From positions 3,355,395-3,419,394 of the forward strand of contig JAJHZJ010000252.1 of assembly GCA_023548195.1 (NCBI GenBank): a stretch of 64,000 nucleotides of DNA, in the 5' to 3' direction. The notes below the pieces were generated by a model. That model did no database searches. It was not told the DNA's origin and saw nothing but the letters and a program-made list of their open reading frames with translations. The position numbers and the translations under genes were made by a program. This document shows positions 43,450 to 54,418 of the stretch, piece by piece (position 1 is the first letter of the stretch; each line of letters begins with the position of its first letter). This DNA comes from Bettongia penicillata ogilbyi. Taxonomy: Eukaryota > Chordata > Mammalia > Diprotodontia > Potoroidae.

Positions 43450-45557
43450 GTTAAATTACATTGTGATTATTGTTGAGTCATGTGTGACTCTTTTTGATCC
43501 AGTGGACCACGGCACCCTGAGTCCTTTATTCTCCACTGTTTCCCAAAGTCTCTCTAAGCTTATGTTAATTGTTTCCATGACACTATCTATCCATTTCATC
43601 CTCTATTGTCTTCTTTTCCTTTTGCCTTCAATATTTTCCAACATCAGGATCTTTTTCCAAAGAATCCAATCTTCTCATTATGTGGTCAACGTATTTAAGC
43701 TTCAGCTTCAGTATTTTACCTTCCAGTGAATAAATTGAATTAATTTCATCAATCATCAAATGATTTCATCTCCTTGCTGTTCAAGAGACCCTCAAAAGTC
43801 TTCTCTAGCATCACCATTTGAAAACATTGATTTTGTAGTGCTCAGCTTTCCTTAAAGTCCAAGACTCGCAGCCACACATTGCTACTGGAAAAACTACAGC
43901 TTTGACTATACAGACCTTTGTCAGCAAAAGGTTATATCCACTTTTTAATATGCTGTCCAGATTTGCCATAGCTTTCCTTCCAAGGAGCAAACATCTTTTA
44001 ATTCAGGGCTGCAGTCACCATCTGTAGTGATCTTTAAGCCCCAAAATATGAAATCTGACACTGCTTTCATTTCTTCTCCCTCTATTTGCCAGGAAGTGAT
44101 GGGACCAGTTGCCAAAATCTTAGTTTCTTGTGTGTTTGTTTTTTTATGTTAAGCTTCAAACCAGCTTTTATACTCTCTTCTTTCACCCACATCAAGAGGC
44201 TTCTTAATTCGTCTTCACTTTCTGCCATCAGAGTGGCATTATCTGCAAATCTGAGATTGTTGATATTTCTCCCAGCAACCTTAACTCCAGCTTTTGATTC
44301 CCGCAGACCTGGCATTTTGCATGATGTACTCTGAATACAAGTTAAATAAATAAAGTGACAGTATACAGTATTATTATTCTCCTTTACCAACTTAAACACA
44401 TCAGTTGTTTCATGTTCAGTTCTAGGTGTTGTTTCTTGGCCTGCATACAGGTAAAATGATCCAGTACTCCTTTCTCTTTGAGATCTTGCCATATTTTGTT
44501 GTGATCCACACAGTCAAATGCATTAGAGAAGTCAATGTCACAGAAGGAGATATTTTTTCTGGAACTACTTTGTCTTCTATATAATCTAAAGCATGTTGGC
44601 AATTTGGTCTCTAGTTCCTCTGCCTCTTTGAAAAGTACCCTGCTCTTCTGGTTCACAGATTGCTGAAGTTTAGCTTGCAGAACCTTAAGCTGGTGTGTGA
44701 AATGAGTACAGTTGTTCAGCAACTGGAATATTTGGGAGCATTGCCCTTCTTTAGGATTGGGATGCAAACTGATCTTTTTTAATCTGGTGACCACTGTTGT
44801 GTTTTCCAAATTTGCTGGCATATTGAGTTCAGCACTTTAATAGCATCATCTTTTAGAATTTTTAGGAATTCTATCACCTTTACTACCCTTATTGTTAGCA
44901 ATGCTTCCTAAAACTCATTTGACTTCAGTCTCCAGGATATCTGCCTCTAGATCAGTAACCACACCATTGTAGTAGCTACTGATGATGTCAAGATCTTCTT
45001 TGTATGGTTTTTTTTGGTCACCTTTTCTTAATCTCTTTTGCTTCTGTTAAATTCCTACCATTTTCTTCTTTTATCATGTCAATTTTTGCCTGAAATATTC
45101 CCTTCATATCTCTAATTTCCTTGAAGACATCTCTTATCTTTTCCATTCTATTATTTTCTTCTATGTCTTTGCATTGATCATTCAAGAAAATCTTTTTATC
45201 TCTCCTTGCTATTCTCTAGAATTCTGTATTGAATTAGGGATATCCTTCCTTCCCTTTTCTTTCCTCAGCTATTTGTAAAGCCTCACCAGAGGGTCATTTT
45301 TCTTTTTTGCTCTTCTTTTTCTTTGGGATGTTTTCATTTATTGCTGCCTCCTGTGTAATATTGTGAACCTTTGTCCCTAGTTCTTCAGGAACTCTAATGA
45401 CCAGCTCTAATCCTCTTAAATCTATTCATAACCATAACTTCATATTCATATGAGAATTAGTCCATATATATATAGTCTGATGGCTTTGCCTACGTTTTTC
45501 AATTTAAGTCTGAACTTTGCAATGAGAAGCTCTTGATGTGAGCCATAGTCTGACTTT
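43450..45557 (-). pseudogene. Dead BovB-like RTE LINE, about 2.1 kb
   Basis: The minus strand reads through an RTE-clade protein from the endonuclease-RT linker to the C-terminus. Motif A is kept as CDIDFSNAFDCVDH (about 44501-44545). Motif C is FADN (44238-44249) in place of Y/FADD, losing a catalytic Asp. The usual VRQGC-type motif B is destroyed by shifts. The C-terminal CGCESWTLRKAEH stretch is at about 43870 and 'MAESEDEL' follows motif C. At the nucleotide level it follows BovB closely over its whole length. Two open pieces (145 and 136 codons) remain. The 3' end is at the left. Confidence 0.88.
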
Positions 45558-46035
45558 TAAGGTCCTTGACAATTTGGCACCATTTTTCCTTTTCAGCTGT
45601 GTCATACTGATTCCTTCTGATTAGTTTCTGCTCTTGCCCACCTATACTACTCTATTTATCCCCAAACGTGCTTTGTACTTTTTTTTTTTTTGCTTTTATG
45701 CCTTTGGTTCATACTTCTCAGGCTCCTTCCAATTTCTCTTTCCATCTCATCTGTTGAGTATTGCCTATTTTTCAAAGCTTAACTCAAACACCACCTCCAA
45801 GACGACTTCCCTAAAGCCCCTGTCTATGATGACTTGCCCCCTGTATATCACAGAGCACTTGATTTGTATCTCTCTAATGCACTGACTATGTAATATTTGC
45901 ATTGTAGTCATTTTTGCCTGGGTCTCACTCCCCTGCAAGACTGTAAGTTCCATGAGGGATTCTCATCTCCCCAAGTGCCTAGCATAGAGCTCTGCCACAG
46001 TCAGACCTTAATAAATGTTTGTTGAATTTGTTGGA
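45558..46035 (+). mobile_element. L2 LINE 3' end
   Basis: Runs 'aaggtccttgacaatttgg', 'caaagcttaactcaaacacc', 'gacttccctaaagcccctg', 'agactgtaagttccatgagg' and 'ccttaataaatgtttgttga'. One of the best-kept L2 ends here. It meets the truncated 5' edge of the RTE element. Confidence 0.85.
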
Positions 46036-46575
46036 CATTGTGGGGGGAAAACCTGAGAAAACCAAGCCACTTTTCTTTCTGAAAACATTGTGCAGGTGTT
46101 CAGTACTTTTGATACAAATTATTTCTTACTCTTTTGGGGGAAAACGTTGTGTTCTTTGATATTGTCTTCTCTCAAAAGTCTTAGTGCAGTTTTAAACTTG
46201 AATAGAAATATAAAGGCTATAAACTTATTTTTAAAAAAAATTTGAAAGTTTAACCATTTAAATTTATCTCATACTTATACATTTTGTGACTTTTTAATAA
46301 TACATTTATTTTAAAAATTTTTTATCAAGACAGGGTACCTTGTCAATATGTATGATGTGTTTGATTCTTTCTGGATGACACTTTTCTCAGACTTGTGGTT
46401 TGGTAGAGGAGGTCTTTTTGTTTGGGCATATTGGTTACCTGAACTATCTCCATTAGACATTTATTTGTGTGTGTGCTCACATTAGACTAAGCCAAAACCT
46501 CATTCTTTGGATGATCTTAAGGCTACAATTACAGTTGTTATCCTGAGCAACAGCTGGTGAAAGTTTTTACAAAAT
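46036..46575. other. AT-rich, no recognised feature
   Basis: No repeat family, frame or motif cluster seen. Confidence 0.45.
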
Positions 46576-46579
46576 TAGA

Positions 46580-46810
46580 AAATTGGCCTACTATGCATCA
46601 GGCATTGTGCTAAGTGCTTTATAAATGTTATCTCATTTTGTCCTTGCAACAGCCCTGAGAGGTAGGTACTATTATTATTCCTATTTTATAGCTGAGAAAA
46701 CTGAGGAGGTCAGAGGTTAAGTGAATTGTCCATGGTCACATAGGTAGTAAATGTCTGAGGCTGGATTTGAATTCAGGGCCAGTATTCTGTCCACTGTTCC
46801 CTTTAGTGTC
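46580..46810 (-). mobile_element. SINE (MIR-core type), near full length
   Basis: 'ctactatgcatcaggcattg', 'taagtgctttataaatgtta', 'tgagaggtaggtactattat', 'gctgagaaaactgaggagg' and 'atgtctgaggctggatttg' are in minus-strand order. Confidence 0.8.
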
Positions 46811-47380
46811 CCCTAGGCAGCTGTATAGCACCAGACAATGGTTATGTTGAATTATAATAAAAAAAAATCAATATTTTAAAATGTAAACAATTAACTTTTT
46901 AATTTGAGTTCATAGCATTTTGCTTCTGAAGTGGTTAAACCTTAAAACTAAACTAAGACTTTTGGGATGCCTTTTAATATCCATGTTCACATTGAGGGGA
47001 AACCCAGTATTCCATGAATATAATTTGGAAAATGTTCATCTAGAAGCAAGTAAATATATAATTCTTTCTTGGGATCACAGAACATTAGATTTTAAAGATT
47101 CTCATTCGCAAGACATTGACCCAAATCACAGATAGTCAATTTTTGATTATTTGAAAGTAAGGTGGAGGAGTGCCTGTTGAGATGGTTCCATGAATGTTTA
47201 TCAAGTAGTGTAGACTTCTCACATTTATTCCAGCAAATTTCCACGAAGGGCATCATCAAGAAGTCCAAAGTGAAAGGACAGTAAGCATCTTGATCCATTT
47301 GAGAACTACATAAAAAAAGAAAGCTAGACACCTATAGGCAAGCAGACTAATACAACTATATTGTTGAGTTTGTTTAGGAA
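46811..47380. other. No recognised feature
   Basis: AT-rich. 47060-47330 contains short frames on both strands without domains. Confidence 0.45.
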
Positions 47381-47384
47381 AATA

Positions 47385-47650
47385 AATTTTAAGAAGACTG
47401 CAAAGGAGAAAGGGTCCAAATTGGGAAGGACTTTAAATGTCAAGTAGAGGATTTTTTATTTGATCCTGCAGGTAAAATAGGGAGCCATTGAAGTTTATTG
47501 AGTAGATGAGTGATATGGTCATATTTACACTTGAGGAAAATCAATTTGGCAGCTGAATGGAGGATGGACCAGAATGGAAAAGAGATTTGAGGCAGAGAGC
47601 ATAACCAGAAGGCTATTGTAGTAGTGCAGGTTTAAAGATTGGGTCAGTAT
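47385..47650 (+). mobile_element. Long ancient dispersed repeat fragment
   Basis: 'gggagccattgaagtttatt' and 'cagctgaatggaggatggac' align with 34.72-34.83 kb and 17.95-18.05 kb; 'ggctattgtagtagtgcag' aligns with 34.86 kb. Confidence 0.65.
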
Positions 47651-47659
47651 CAGAAGAGG

Positions 47660-48120
47660 GGAGGGTGCATCATAGACCTCCTCCTAGACATTCTATTTAA
47701 GAAAGGGATCCAGGATAGCCACTTCACAATTTCCCACCTGGTTGCTCTCTCAGACTTTATCCTTATCTCCAGAAATTCATTTTCCTACAATATCATATCA
47801 ATTATGAAACTCACACCTCCACAGAATCCCCTGCCCCAGGGCCCCTCTGTTCCTCAGATCCTCCATTTAAGGAGGAGGACCCAGGAAGGCCATCTCCTCA
47901 TTTCCCATCCAGTTGCAGGACTCCATCATCCCTCTCCATCCCTTGCACTAGGTACCTTTCCTCCGACCTCTAGTTTTCAGCTTATTTTTCTAAGATATCT
48001 TCCCCCCAGTATATTGTGGACTCCTGGTAGACAAGGACTGTCTTTGGTCTTTCTTTGTATCTCCAGCACTTAGCACAGTACTTGGCACATAGTAGGGGCT
48101 TAATGTTTATTGACTGACTG
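47660..48120 (+). mobile_element. L2-type 3' end with an internal imperfect duplication
   Basis: The right end is clearly L2: 'gtctttctttgtatctccag', 'cagtacttggcacatagtag', 'gcttaatgtttattgactga'. In the left part, 47690-47757 and 47862-47927 are two diverged copies of one segment ('tccatttaaggaggagg'-like, then 'catttcccatccagttgc'-like). Confidence 0.6.
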
Positions 48121-48123
48121 ATA

Positions 48124-48365
48124 TTGGTTGTGGTTGTGTGGTTTGTCCTTCATTCTCAGAGAGGAACATGACATCAGGAAGACAATGCTATGACTTGAAA
48201 GTGAATTAGTTTTAGGGGGCTTGGGGACTGTGCAAAGTCACCATCTCTACTTTCTCCTCTGAAGCCATCTAGGTCCAGTGGCAAGATAGAGATCAGGAGG
48301 ACTGGAGATGGCCCCAGATTCAGTAGAAGCTGAAGTCTTTCTGAGTTCTTACTTTGATTGAGATA
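48124..48365 (+). mobile_element. Marsupial GTTTGTCC-type dispersed repeat
   Basis: 'ggtttgtccttcattctcag', 'agaggaacatgacatcagga', 'tgtgcaaagtcaccatctct' and 'gactggagatggccccaga' are in family order. It starts within five bases of an L2 3' end, as does the copy at 9759. Confidence 0.8.
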
Positions 48366-48369
48366 ATAT

Positions 48370-48602
48370 CCATTCGGTACTGGAGAGATGTTGCAAAGAT
48401 AGGATTAACAGGACTTGGCAGCAGATTGGATATGTGGGGGAAACAGAGAGTGAGGAGTCAATGACAACACCTAGGTTGTGAGCCTGGGTGACTAGACTAG
48501 ATGGTGGCACCTTCAATGTCAGTGGAGAAGTTCTGAAGGGGAAAGTTTTTTTTTTATTTTTTGTTTTTAAAGATAATGAGTTCCACTTTAGACATTTTAA
48601 GA
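48370..48602 (+). mobile_element. Long ancient dispersed repeat fragment
   Basis: 'cagattggatatgtggggga', 'gagtgaggagtcaatgaca' and 'gagttccactttagacattt' align with 34.97-35.15 kb. Continues the copy at 47385-47650, split by L2 and the GTTTGTCC repeat. Confidence 0.6.
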
Positions 48603-49613
48603 TAATTATGGATCATCCAAGAAAACAAGAAAAAAGATTAAAAAAAAAACTGACCTAGAAACTCAGGTTAAGAAGAAATAATTTAAGAATTATTGGATTC
48701 CTGGAAAACCATGATCAAATAAGCACTCAGGATATCATGTTTAAAGAAATTATAAATGAAAATTACTCAGATGTATTAGAACCAGAGGGAAAAGTAAAAA
48801 TATAAAGAACATACAGGTCAGTTCTTGAAAGTAACTCCAAAATGAAAACTTCAAGAAATGACATAGCCTAAATTCAGAATTTTCATGTCAAAGAAAAAAA
48901 AAATACTTCAAATATGGGAAATAATGAAACAAGTGAGGAGGAGGCAGGTCTACTATTATCAGATCTCAAACTATATTACAAAATAGTAATAATGAAAATT
49001 ACTTTGTAGCAGTTAATAAAATAGAGAAGTTGACCAGTGGACTAGATTAGATATACAATATAGAGAGGCAAACAAACATAGTAGCAGAATGTTCAAGAAA
49101 CCCAAGACCCCAGTGATTAGAATAAGGAGTGAGGAATCACTGCTTGCAAAACTAGAAAGTGGTCTGGCAGCAATTAGGTTTAGAACAGCATTCACACCAT
49201 ACACCACAGTAAGTTCTAAATGAATATAAAATCAATGACTTAGATATGAAAAGGTTACATTATAAGCAAATTGCAAGATTAGGAAAGAAGATACATTTGG
49301 AGGAACATAGGAGATTAAAAGGACAGTTTTGATTCCTGGGAAAGTTGATGGTGTTGTCTTACTTTTTTTAACAATTAAAACTAGTAGAACTGAGGATTTT
49401 TTTTCTTTGGAAGATAGTTTCTTTGATAAAGATCTCCTATCCAAGACATATCAAGGAATTAACTCAAATGCATAAGAATAAAAGCCAATAGATAAATGGT
49501 CAAATGATTGGTACAAGCAGTTCAATGCTCCAAACTGATAACAGATAAGAGAAATGAAAACAAAACAAAACAATTCACACAATTACCAGATTGATGAATG
49601 AAAAAAAAAAAGG

Positions 49614-50787
49614 TGAAACTCCAGTTTCAAAAGTTTCTTATATGGAGGTTTCTATAGAGTACAGGGATTCTTAATCTGGAATCTGTGAACTTTGAAAAAA
49701 ATTAATCTTCATAAATGCATTTCAGTGTGATTGGTTTTCTTTGTAATTGTATGGATTTTGTTTTATGCTTTTAAAAACATCATTTAGAGAAGAGGTGCAT
49801 AGGGTTCACCAGATTGCCAAAGGGGACCATGACACTCAAAAAATTTTAAGAACCCTTGCTATAAGAGATGATTACTTTTACTTTCAGAAGGTGAGAAAAT
49901 AGGGGATACAGTAGTAATTATGACTCTGTGAAGTGGTTTTCCCTATGGAAATAGGGAGTTTATGATTTTAACTTTGATTTAAATCAAAATTTATCTCATG
50001 AGATAAATGGTGGATAAAATAGAAATAAGGTGAAGAGAAACATCTTTCTTGTTAGAATGGATTAATTTATTCTTATGAAGAAACTTGAAGAGAATTTTAT
50101 GAGGTGTGTATCTGGACAAAGTTTTTTAAGAATGAGAGCTTGAGATAAGCAGAAGATTGTCTTCCCCTATCCCATCTGGAAAGAATCTGAGAACAGAGAG
50201 AAAGAAGACAGTTATCTTCTTTATCAAACCACTGTAACCTTTATCTTGTGAAAAATATTCTTGGAAACAGATTTTATTTGTTATCCTGAAAGAATTAAAT
50301 GCTGTGTGATTGTGTTATTAGAACTACAATTTTAGTGGTAGTGTGAGGAGATTCTGTTCGTGTTCTTTTTCACAACTAAGATACTGTGAATAATTATGCA
50401 TGTCTTTTCTTATTAATTTTATTGTTATTAAACTGTATTTTTGGTAACTTTAATATTTAATTATGGGTAATTAAGGGATTTGATAGGGAGACAGCGTAAA
50501 CACAATTGGGAAAGAAAGTTTTTCTGGATTATAAAAATAGCTTTTTGATAAACTGGGGTTTGGACTCTAATCTTAATTGAAAGGTATGTTGAAATGTAAT
50601 TAATTATTTGAAAATATACATGCAGACCTCTGGATTACTTTAGAGCTCAAAATGATAAGATTAAATATGGGAATAAGTCAAGTGAGAGGCTGAGGGGTGT
50701 TTAGTAAATTAATGTGATAGATGGTCCATGTAATCTTGTTGCACATTAGGGAATCTTCCTCCTTTTTGGGGGGTTTGTCTAGAGAGG
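49614..50787. mobile_element. Unclassified 1.2-kb insertion in L1
   Basis: L1 text stops at an A-run (about 49600-49613) and resumes at about 50788 ('aataaattgcagagtctttg'). The insert is AT-rich, matches no family I recognise, and contains a hAT MITE. It could be an LTR, as it begins TGAAACTCC, but no matching end or target duplication is clear. Confidence 0.5.
49662..49858 (+). mobile_element. hAT-Charlie type MITE
   Basis: Ends CAGGGATTCTTAA and TTAAGAACCCTTG are inverted repeats. The interior ('gtgattggttttctttgtaa', 'gttcaccagattgccaaagg') follows a known mammal-wide hAT element. CTATAGAG and CTATAAGAG flank it as a near 8-base duplication. Confidence 0.8.
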
Positions 50788-51031
50788 ACTTGTTAAAAAA
50801 TAAATTGCAGAGTCTTTGGCAAAACAGGAATACTTATGTATTGTTGGTGGAACTGTTAATTGTCACAATCATTCTGGAAAGGAATTTGGAATCATACCCC
50901 CAAAGCCACCAAACTGAATACTTTTTGACCCGGTGATGTCTTTATTAGGAACATATACCAAAGAAATAAAAGAAAGAGAAAAAGACCTGTTAGTATAAAA
51001 ATATTTATGGCAGTACTTTTTTTTGTTGTAG

Positions 51032-51900
51032 TGACAGTGGCTAAAAAGGGGGGCAAATTCTGAGACCCCTAAAGACTGGAGTACAGGACTGAGCCATACT
51101 GAAAAAATTCACAGACTCAAGCATTCTTCAAGTCAAGGTGGTAAAGGTTTATTGTTTTGCTTTTCAGCAGGCAAGAGTTCTTAGAGAACCTACAACCTTA
51201 GAGGGGTACAGTTAAAGTTTACATCAGATATTCTATAGTAAAATATGTGCCAAATATGCTAACTAGGTGATTCAGGGTGGGATTAGGGAGTGGTAAGGAG
51301 TGGTTAGTTCTTAAAAGAACATGGAACTTTTACTGTCTACTGCACAGGTATTATGCCCAGAGTTCATCAGGAAATAGCCCAAGGTGGGGGGGCGTGTCTA
51401 GATGGAGGTGTGTGGTTTTAGGCCTGAAACATCACTAAGTCAACTAAAATGATCAGGGCTGACTGAGAAATAATGGGACTGCTCCCCTCAATGCCTTGTT
51501 AGAGAAGATAAAGGAAGGGAGTATATTTAATATATAAATCTAGGATGCATATGCATGGTTGTTGTCCTTCGTCTTTGAAAAGGACCAAAATGACATCACC
51601 ATTGTAAAGTGAAATTTCAATGTGTCCCACAGTGTATATATGCATAGGACACAGTGAGTAGTAAATATCTTTATGACTGAGTATACAGCCAGTTCAACCA
51701 GTATACAGTGTGTTCAAACTAATAAATTCTATAGGTGCAAATGTCTATTATATCAGGAAGAGATATCTAGGGCAGGATGTCCTTGGGCTGGGGAGAAACT
51801 GCCTGGGATAGTATTTTGAGTCTAGGGAGAAATGCAATTTTTAGAGAGAAATGTGATTTTAGAATTAGGGTCCAAGCACAGGCACCCAAGTGCCCCATCA
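51032..51900 (+). mobile_element. Solo LTR, family X copy 2, within L1
   Basis: Starts TGACAGTGG and ends CCCATCA with a perfect 4-base duplication GTAG (51028-51031 and 51901-51904). The L1 reads continuously across if the LTR and one GTAG are removed. It aligns with copies 1 and 3 and holds a small repeat at 51557-51637. No viral genes. Confidence 0.88.
51557..51637 (+). mobile_element. Truncated GTTTGTCC repeat within the LTR
   Basis: 'ttgttgtccttcgtctttg' and 'aaaggaccaaaatgacatca' are the head of the family. ATATGCAT is duplicated on both sides (51549-51556 and 51638-51645). Copies 1 and 3 of the LTR lack it. Confidence 0.8.
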
Positions 51901-51958
51901 GTAGCAAAGAACTGGAAACTAAGGGGATGCATGAACATCAATTGGAGAATGGCTTAAC

Positions 51959-52168
51959 CCCCCTCCCTCCTATCTCAAACACTTGGAAGGAAATTTCTCT
52001 GGATCTGGACTTTATTCTTGGCTTCAACCACCTCTCAGCTCACTCATTTCATGTCCTTTGGCCCTTTGCCTTCCCCTTTCCTCAGGTAATCAATGAAGTC
52101 CCACTCAACTCCCCATTTCTAAATTTTAGGACTTGTCCCTTTCAGTTAACTCCATGGCTGGCCCTGTG
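51959..52168. other. Insertion in L1 sharing a segment with 54.3 kb
   Basis: Between L1 words at 51956 and about 52169. Its 51975-52084 part resembles 54311-54418 base for base with moderate divergence ('acttggaaggaaatttctct' against 'ctttggaaggaagtggccct'). The family is unknown to me. Confidence 0.55.
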
Positions 52169-52416
52169 TGCTATGAAAGTGAATACAGTGATTTTAAGAA
52201 ATTATTAAAGGGATCCATTCAGACTTCTATAAACTGATGTAACAAGAAGTGAACAGAACCTGGGGAACAATTTATACAATGATCATATAAATGTAAAGAA
52301 AAGCAACTTTGAAAGAATAAAGCATTTTCATCATTGCAAAAACCAGCCTCAACTCCAAAAAATTAATGGCAATACTTCTGACAGAGAAGTGATTGGAGAG
52401 GCAGTGCAGAATGGCC

Positions 52417-52419
<3 letters not shown>

Positions 52420-52479
<60 letters not shown>

Positions 52480-52532
52480 GTCTGTGTCTGTCTATCTATC
52501 TATCTGTCTGTCTATCTGTTTGTCTGTCTATC
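52420..52532. repeat. (TATC)n / (TGTC)n microsatellite
   Basis: About 15 perfect TATC units, then mixed TATC and TGTC units. It lies within the L1 3' UTR. Confidence 0.97.
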
Positions 52533-52755
52533 TTTAATCTATCTCTATCATCAGTTTATCTATTTGTTGGATCTTGGATATACATGGGTTTTATTTTGCT
52601 TAATTAAGATTATTTGTTACAAAGATGAGTTTCAAAAAATTGGATGGAAGAAAGAGGCAGATAGTAACAGTGATGAACAAATAAGCAATGAAATAAAGGG
52701 GGTCACTGGAGCATTTGAAAATTCATAGAAAAGAACAGACTGAAGTATCAAAAGA

Positions 52756-52970
52756 GGTGGGGCAGCTAGAGGCACAGAGAGTAGAGTGCCAAGACTCATC
52801 TTCTGAAGTTCAAATCTTGCCTCAGACATTTGCTATGTAACCCTGGACAAGAAACTGTTTGCCTCAGTTTCTTCGTTTACAAAATGAGCTGGAGAAGAAC
52901 ATGGCAAACCACTCCCGTATCTTTGCCAAGAAAACCTTGGACAGAGTCAGACACCACTCAAAGACGGAGA
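52756..52970 (+). mobile_element. Marsupial tRNA-derived SINE
   Basis: 'ggggcagctagaggcacaga', box-B-like 'gttcaaatc', 'tttgcctcagtttcttcgtt', 'aaaatgagctggagaagaac' and 'ttgccaagaaaaccttgga' in order. Confidence 0.9.
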
Positions 52971-53474
52971 CAGGGAGAGACCAGTAGAGCAGGTTTGGAA
53001 CTGCCATGTTGAATTAATTCTACATTTAAAAAGCACTGCATGGTACAGAGATTTACAATTTCATTTTTTTAAAAAGAGAAGTATTCACTTTGGAGCTGCT
53101 GAGTGGTTTCCCAGGGTTTTCTCCTAAGTCCTCTGCAGATCCTGAATTGGTGGTAGTTGGCGCAGGGTCAAGAGAAGATGACATCCTGCAAACATGGGTA
53201 AGTAAAAGACTGAACTTAGGTATATACATCTGAATGGCAGCAGCCCAAAGTGTCAAATTAAAATTGGCTCATAGATCTGGTCTTTAGTGTTGGCATACCA
53301 CTTTCCCCACTATGGAACATCAGCAAAGGCATCTGGGAGTGAGCAAGACTTTGGTTCACAGCAGGCTCCTGATTGGCTCCTTTTAGTAAATATTCTTACT
53401 CTGTGTCCAGGGCACCTACCTGGTAAGATAACTCATAGGAAACAGACATATTAATCTCAGGGGTACTTCCACAG
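52971..53474. other. No recognised feature
   Basis: Mixed sequence without a gene-like frame. Confidence 0.45.
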
Positions 53475-53575
53475 ACTAAAGAATCTATTAGTACCCAAAA
53501 TATTTGTGGCCGCACTCTTTGTTGTAGCAAAGAACTGGAAATTAAGGGGGAATTGAGCAAGAAATTGAGAACTAA
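53475..53575 (+). mobile_element. L1 LINE fragment
   Basis: 'tttgttgtagcaaagaactg' followed by 'gaaattaagggggaattg' is the same L1 site that copy 2 of the LTR invaded at 51.03 kb. Confidence 0.65.
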
Positions 53576-53679
53576 CTAAACGCCTACTTCCAAGGACCAA
53601 ATACAAGTTCATCTTCGTTGGTGTCATTGACCAGGTAGGATCCACAGGCAAATAAAGAGATGAGGTCTAGCAGGGGGTT

Positions 53680-53830
53680 ATAGAATCCTAGACTTAGAAG
53701 CAGGAAAGGGTCTTAGCAGTTATCTTATCTAATCCCTTTATTTTAAAAACTGAAGCCTGGACTGGCAGACTTGCCCCGGGTTATACTTGGAGTAAGGATT
53801 TATATCCTGGTCCCCTCTCTCCATGGCTCT
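53680..53830 (-). mobile_element. Ancient SINE-derived fragment
   Basis: 'tagaatcctagacttagaag', 'ggtcttagcagttatcttat' and 'gacttgccccgggttatac' match the old family at 0.7 kb. Confidence 0.5.
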
Positions 53831-54310
53831 TCCCACTGTCCCCCGCTGCCTCAGGGTCTCACCCAAACCTCGAACTCACTCATGGTCAGACACATCTGCC
53901 CTCCAGTAGCACAGGTCGTGGCGATGGGAGGGTGTTGTCTTTGGGAGCATGTGTTTTCTATTTCTTCCAGCATTAAAATTTCATTCCCCACATGTCAGCC
54001 CGCTTATTAAGGAGCTCCCAGGCGCTTTTTACTTCGACGTGCTGCCCGCCGCTAGCACTCTGTTTGCCGCGGCTTTCTAATCTATTCCTTTGTATTTGAT
54101 AAAATGACCTGGTGGCGGCTCGGAGTACACAGCTCGGTTGGAACTGGGAAAGGTCAGGCAGCCCGTATCTACCTTTTGGGGAGGGGCGGTGGAGGAGGGA
54201 AAGGGAGAGCGGCAGAAGGGCCTGACCGGGGGCTATACATGGATCTGATCTCCGAGTTTTTCGCCGGAGCCCCAAGATACCCTTCCCTCTGCCCCCCGCT
54301 CCTCCCGCCC

Positions 54311-54418
54311 TAAACCTTTGGAAGGAAGTGGCCCTGGAACTGGACTGTATGCTTGGCTTCAGTGATCTCTCAGCTAACCCTTCCTTAGCTCCAAGTTCTT
54401 CCCCTGCCCCTCTCCTCA
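54311..54418 (+). repeat. Segment shared with 51975-52084
   Basis: The two 110-base segments align without large gaps ('gcttggcttcagtgatctct' against 'tcttggcttcaaccacctct'). They are about 2.3 kb apart on the same strand. Confidence 0.6.

Larger units (their letters stand above)
48603..52620 (+). pseudogene. Internally deleted L1 with nested insertions
   Basis: 48660-48920 reads as the C-terminal part of L1 ORF1 (RIIGFLENHDQ, then EIINENYSDVLEPEG), with in-frame stops. At about 48935 it jumps directly to the C-terminal part of ORF2 ('ctactattatcagatctca', 48949-), so ORF1 and ORF2 remnants are joined with most of ORF2 missing. L1 sequence resumes at 50788-51031, 51901-51958 and 52169-52620, after separate insertions, and ends in an L1 3' UTR. 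'cttctgacagagaagtgatt' at 52375 marks that 3' UTR. Confidence 0.8.

Noticed and set aside
44082..44821. Two minus frames of 136 and 145 codons as possible host genes
   Set aside because: They are decayed pieces of the BovB-like RTE reverse transcriptase.
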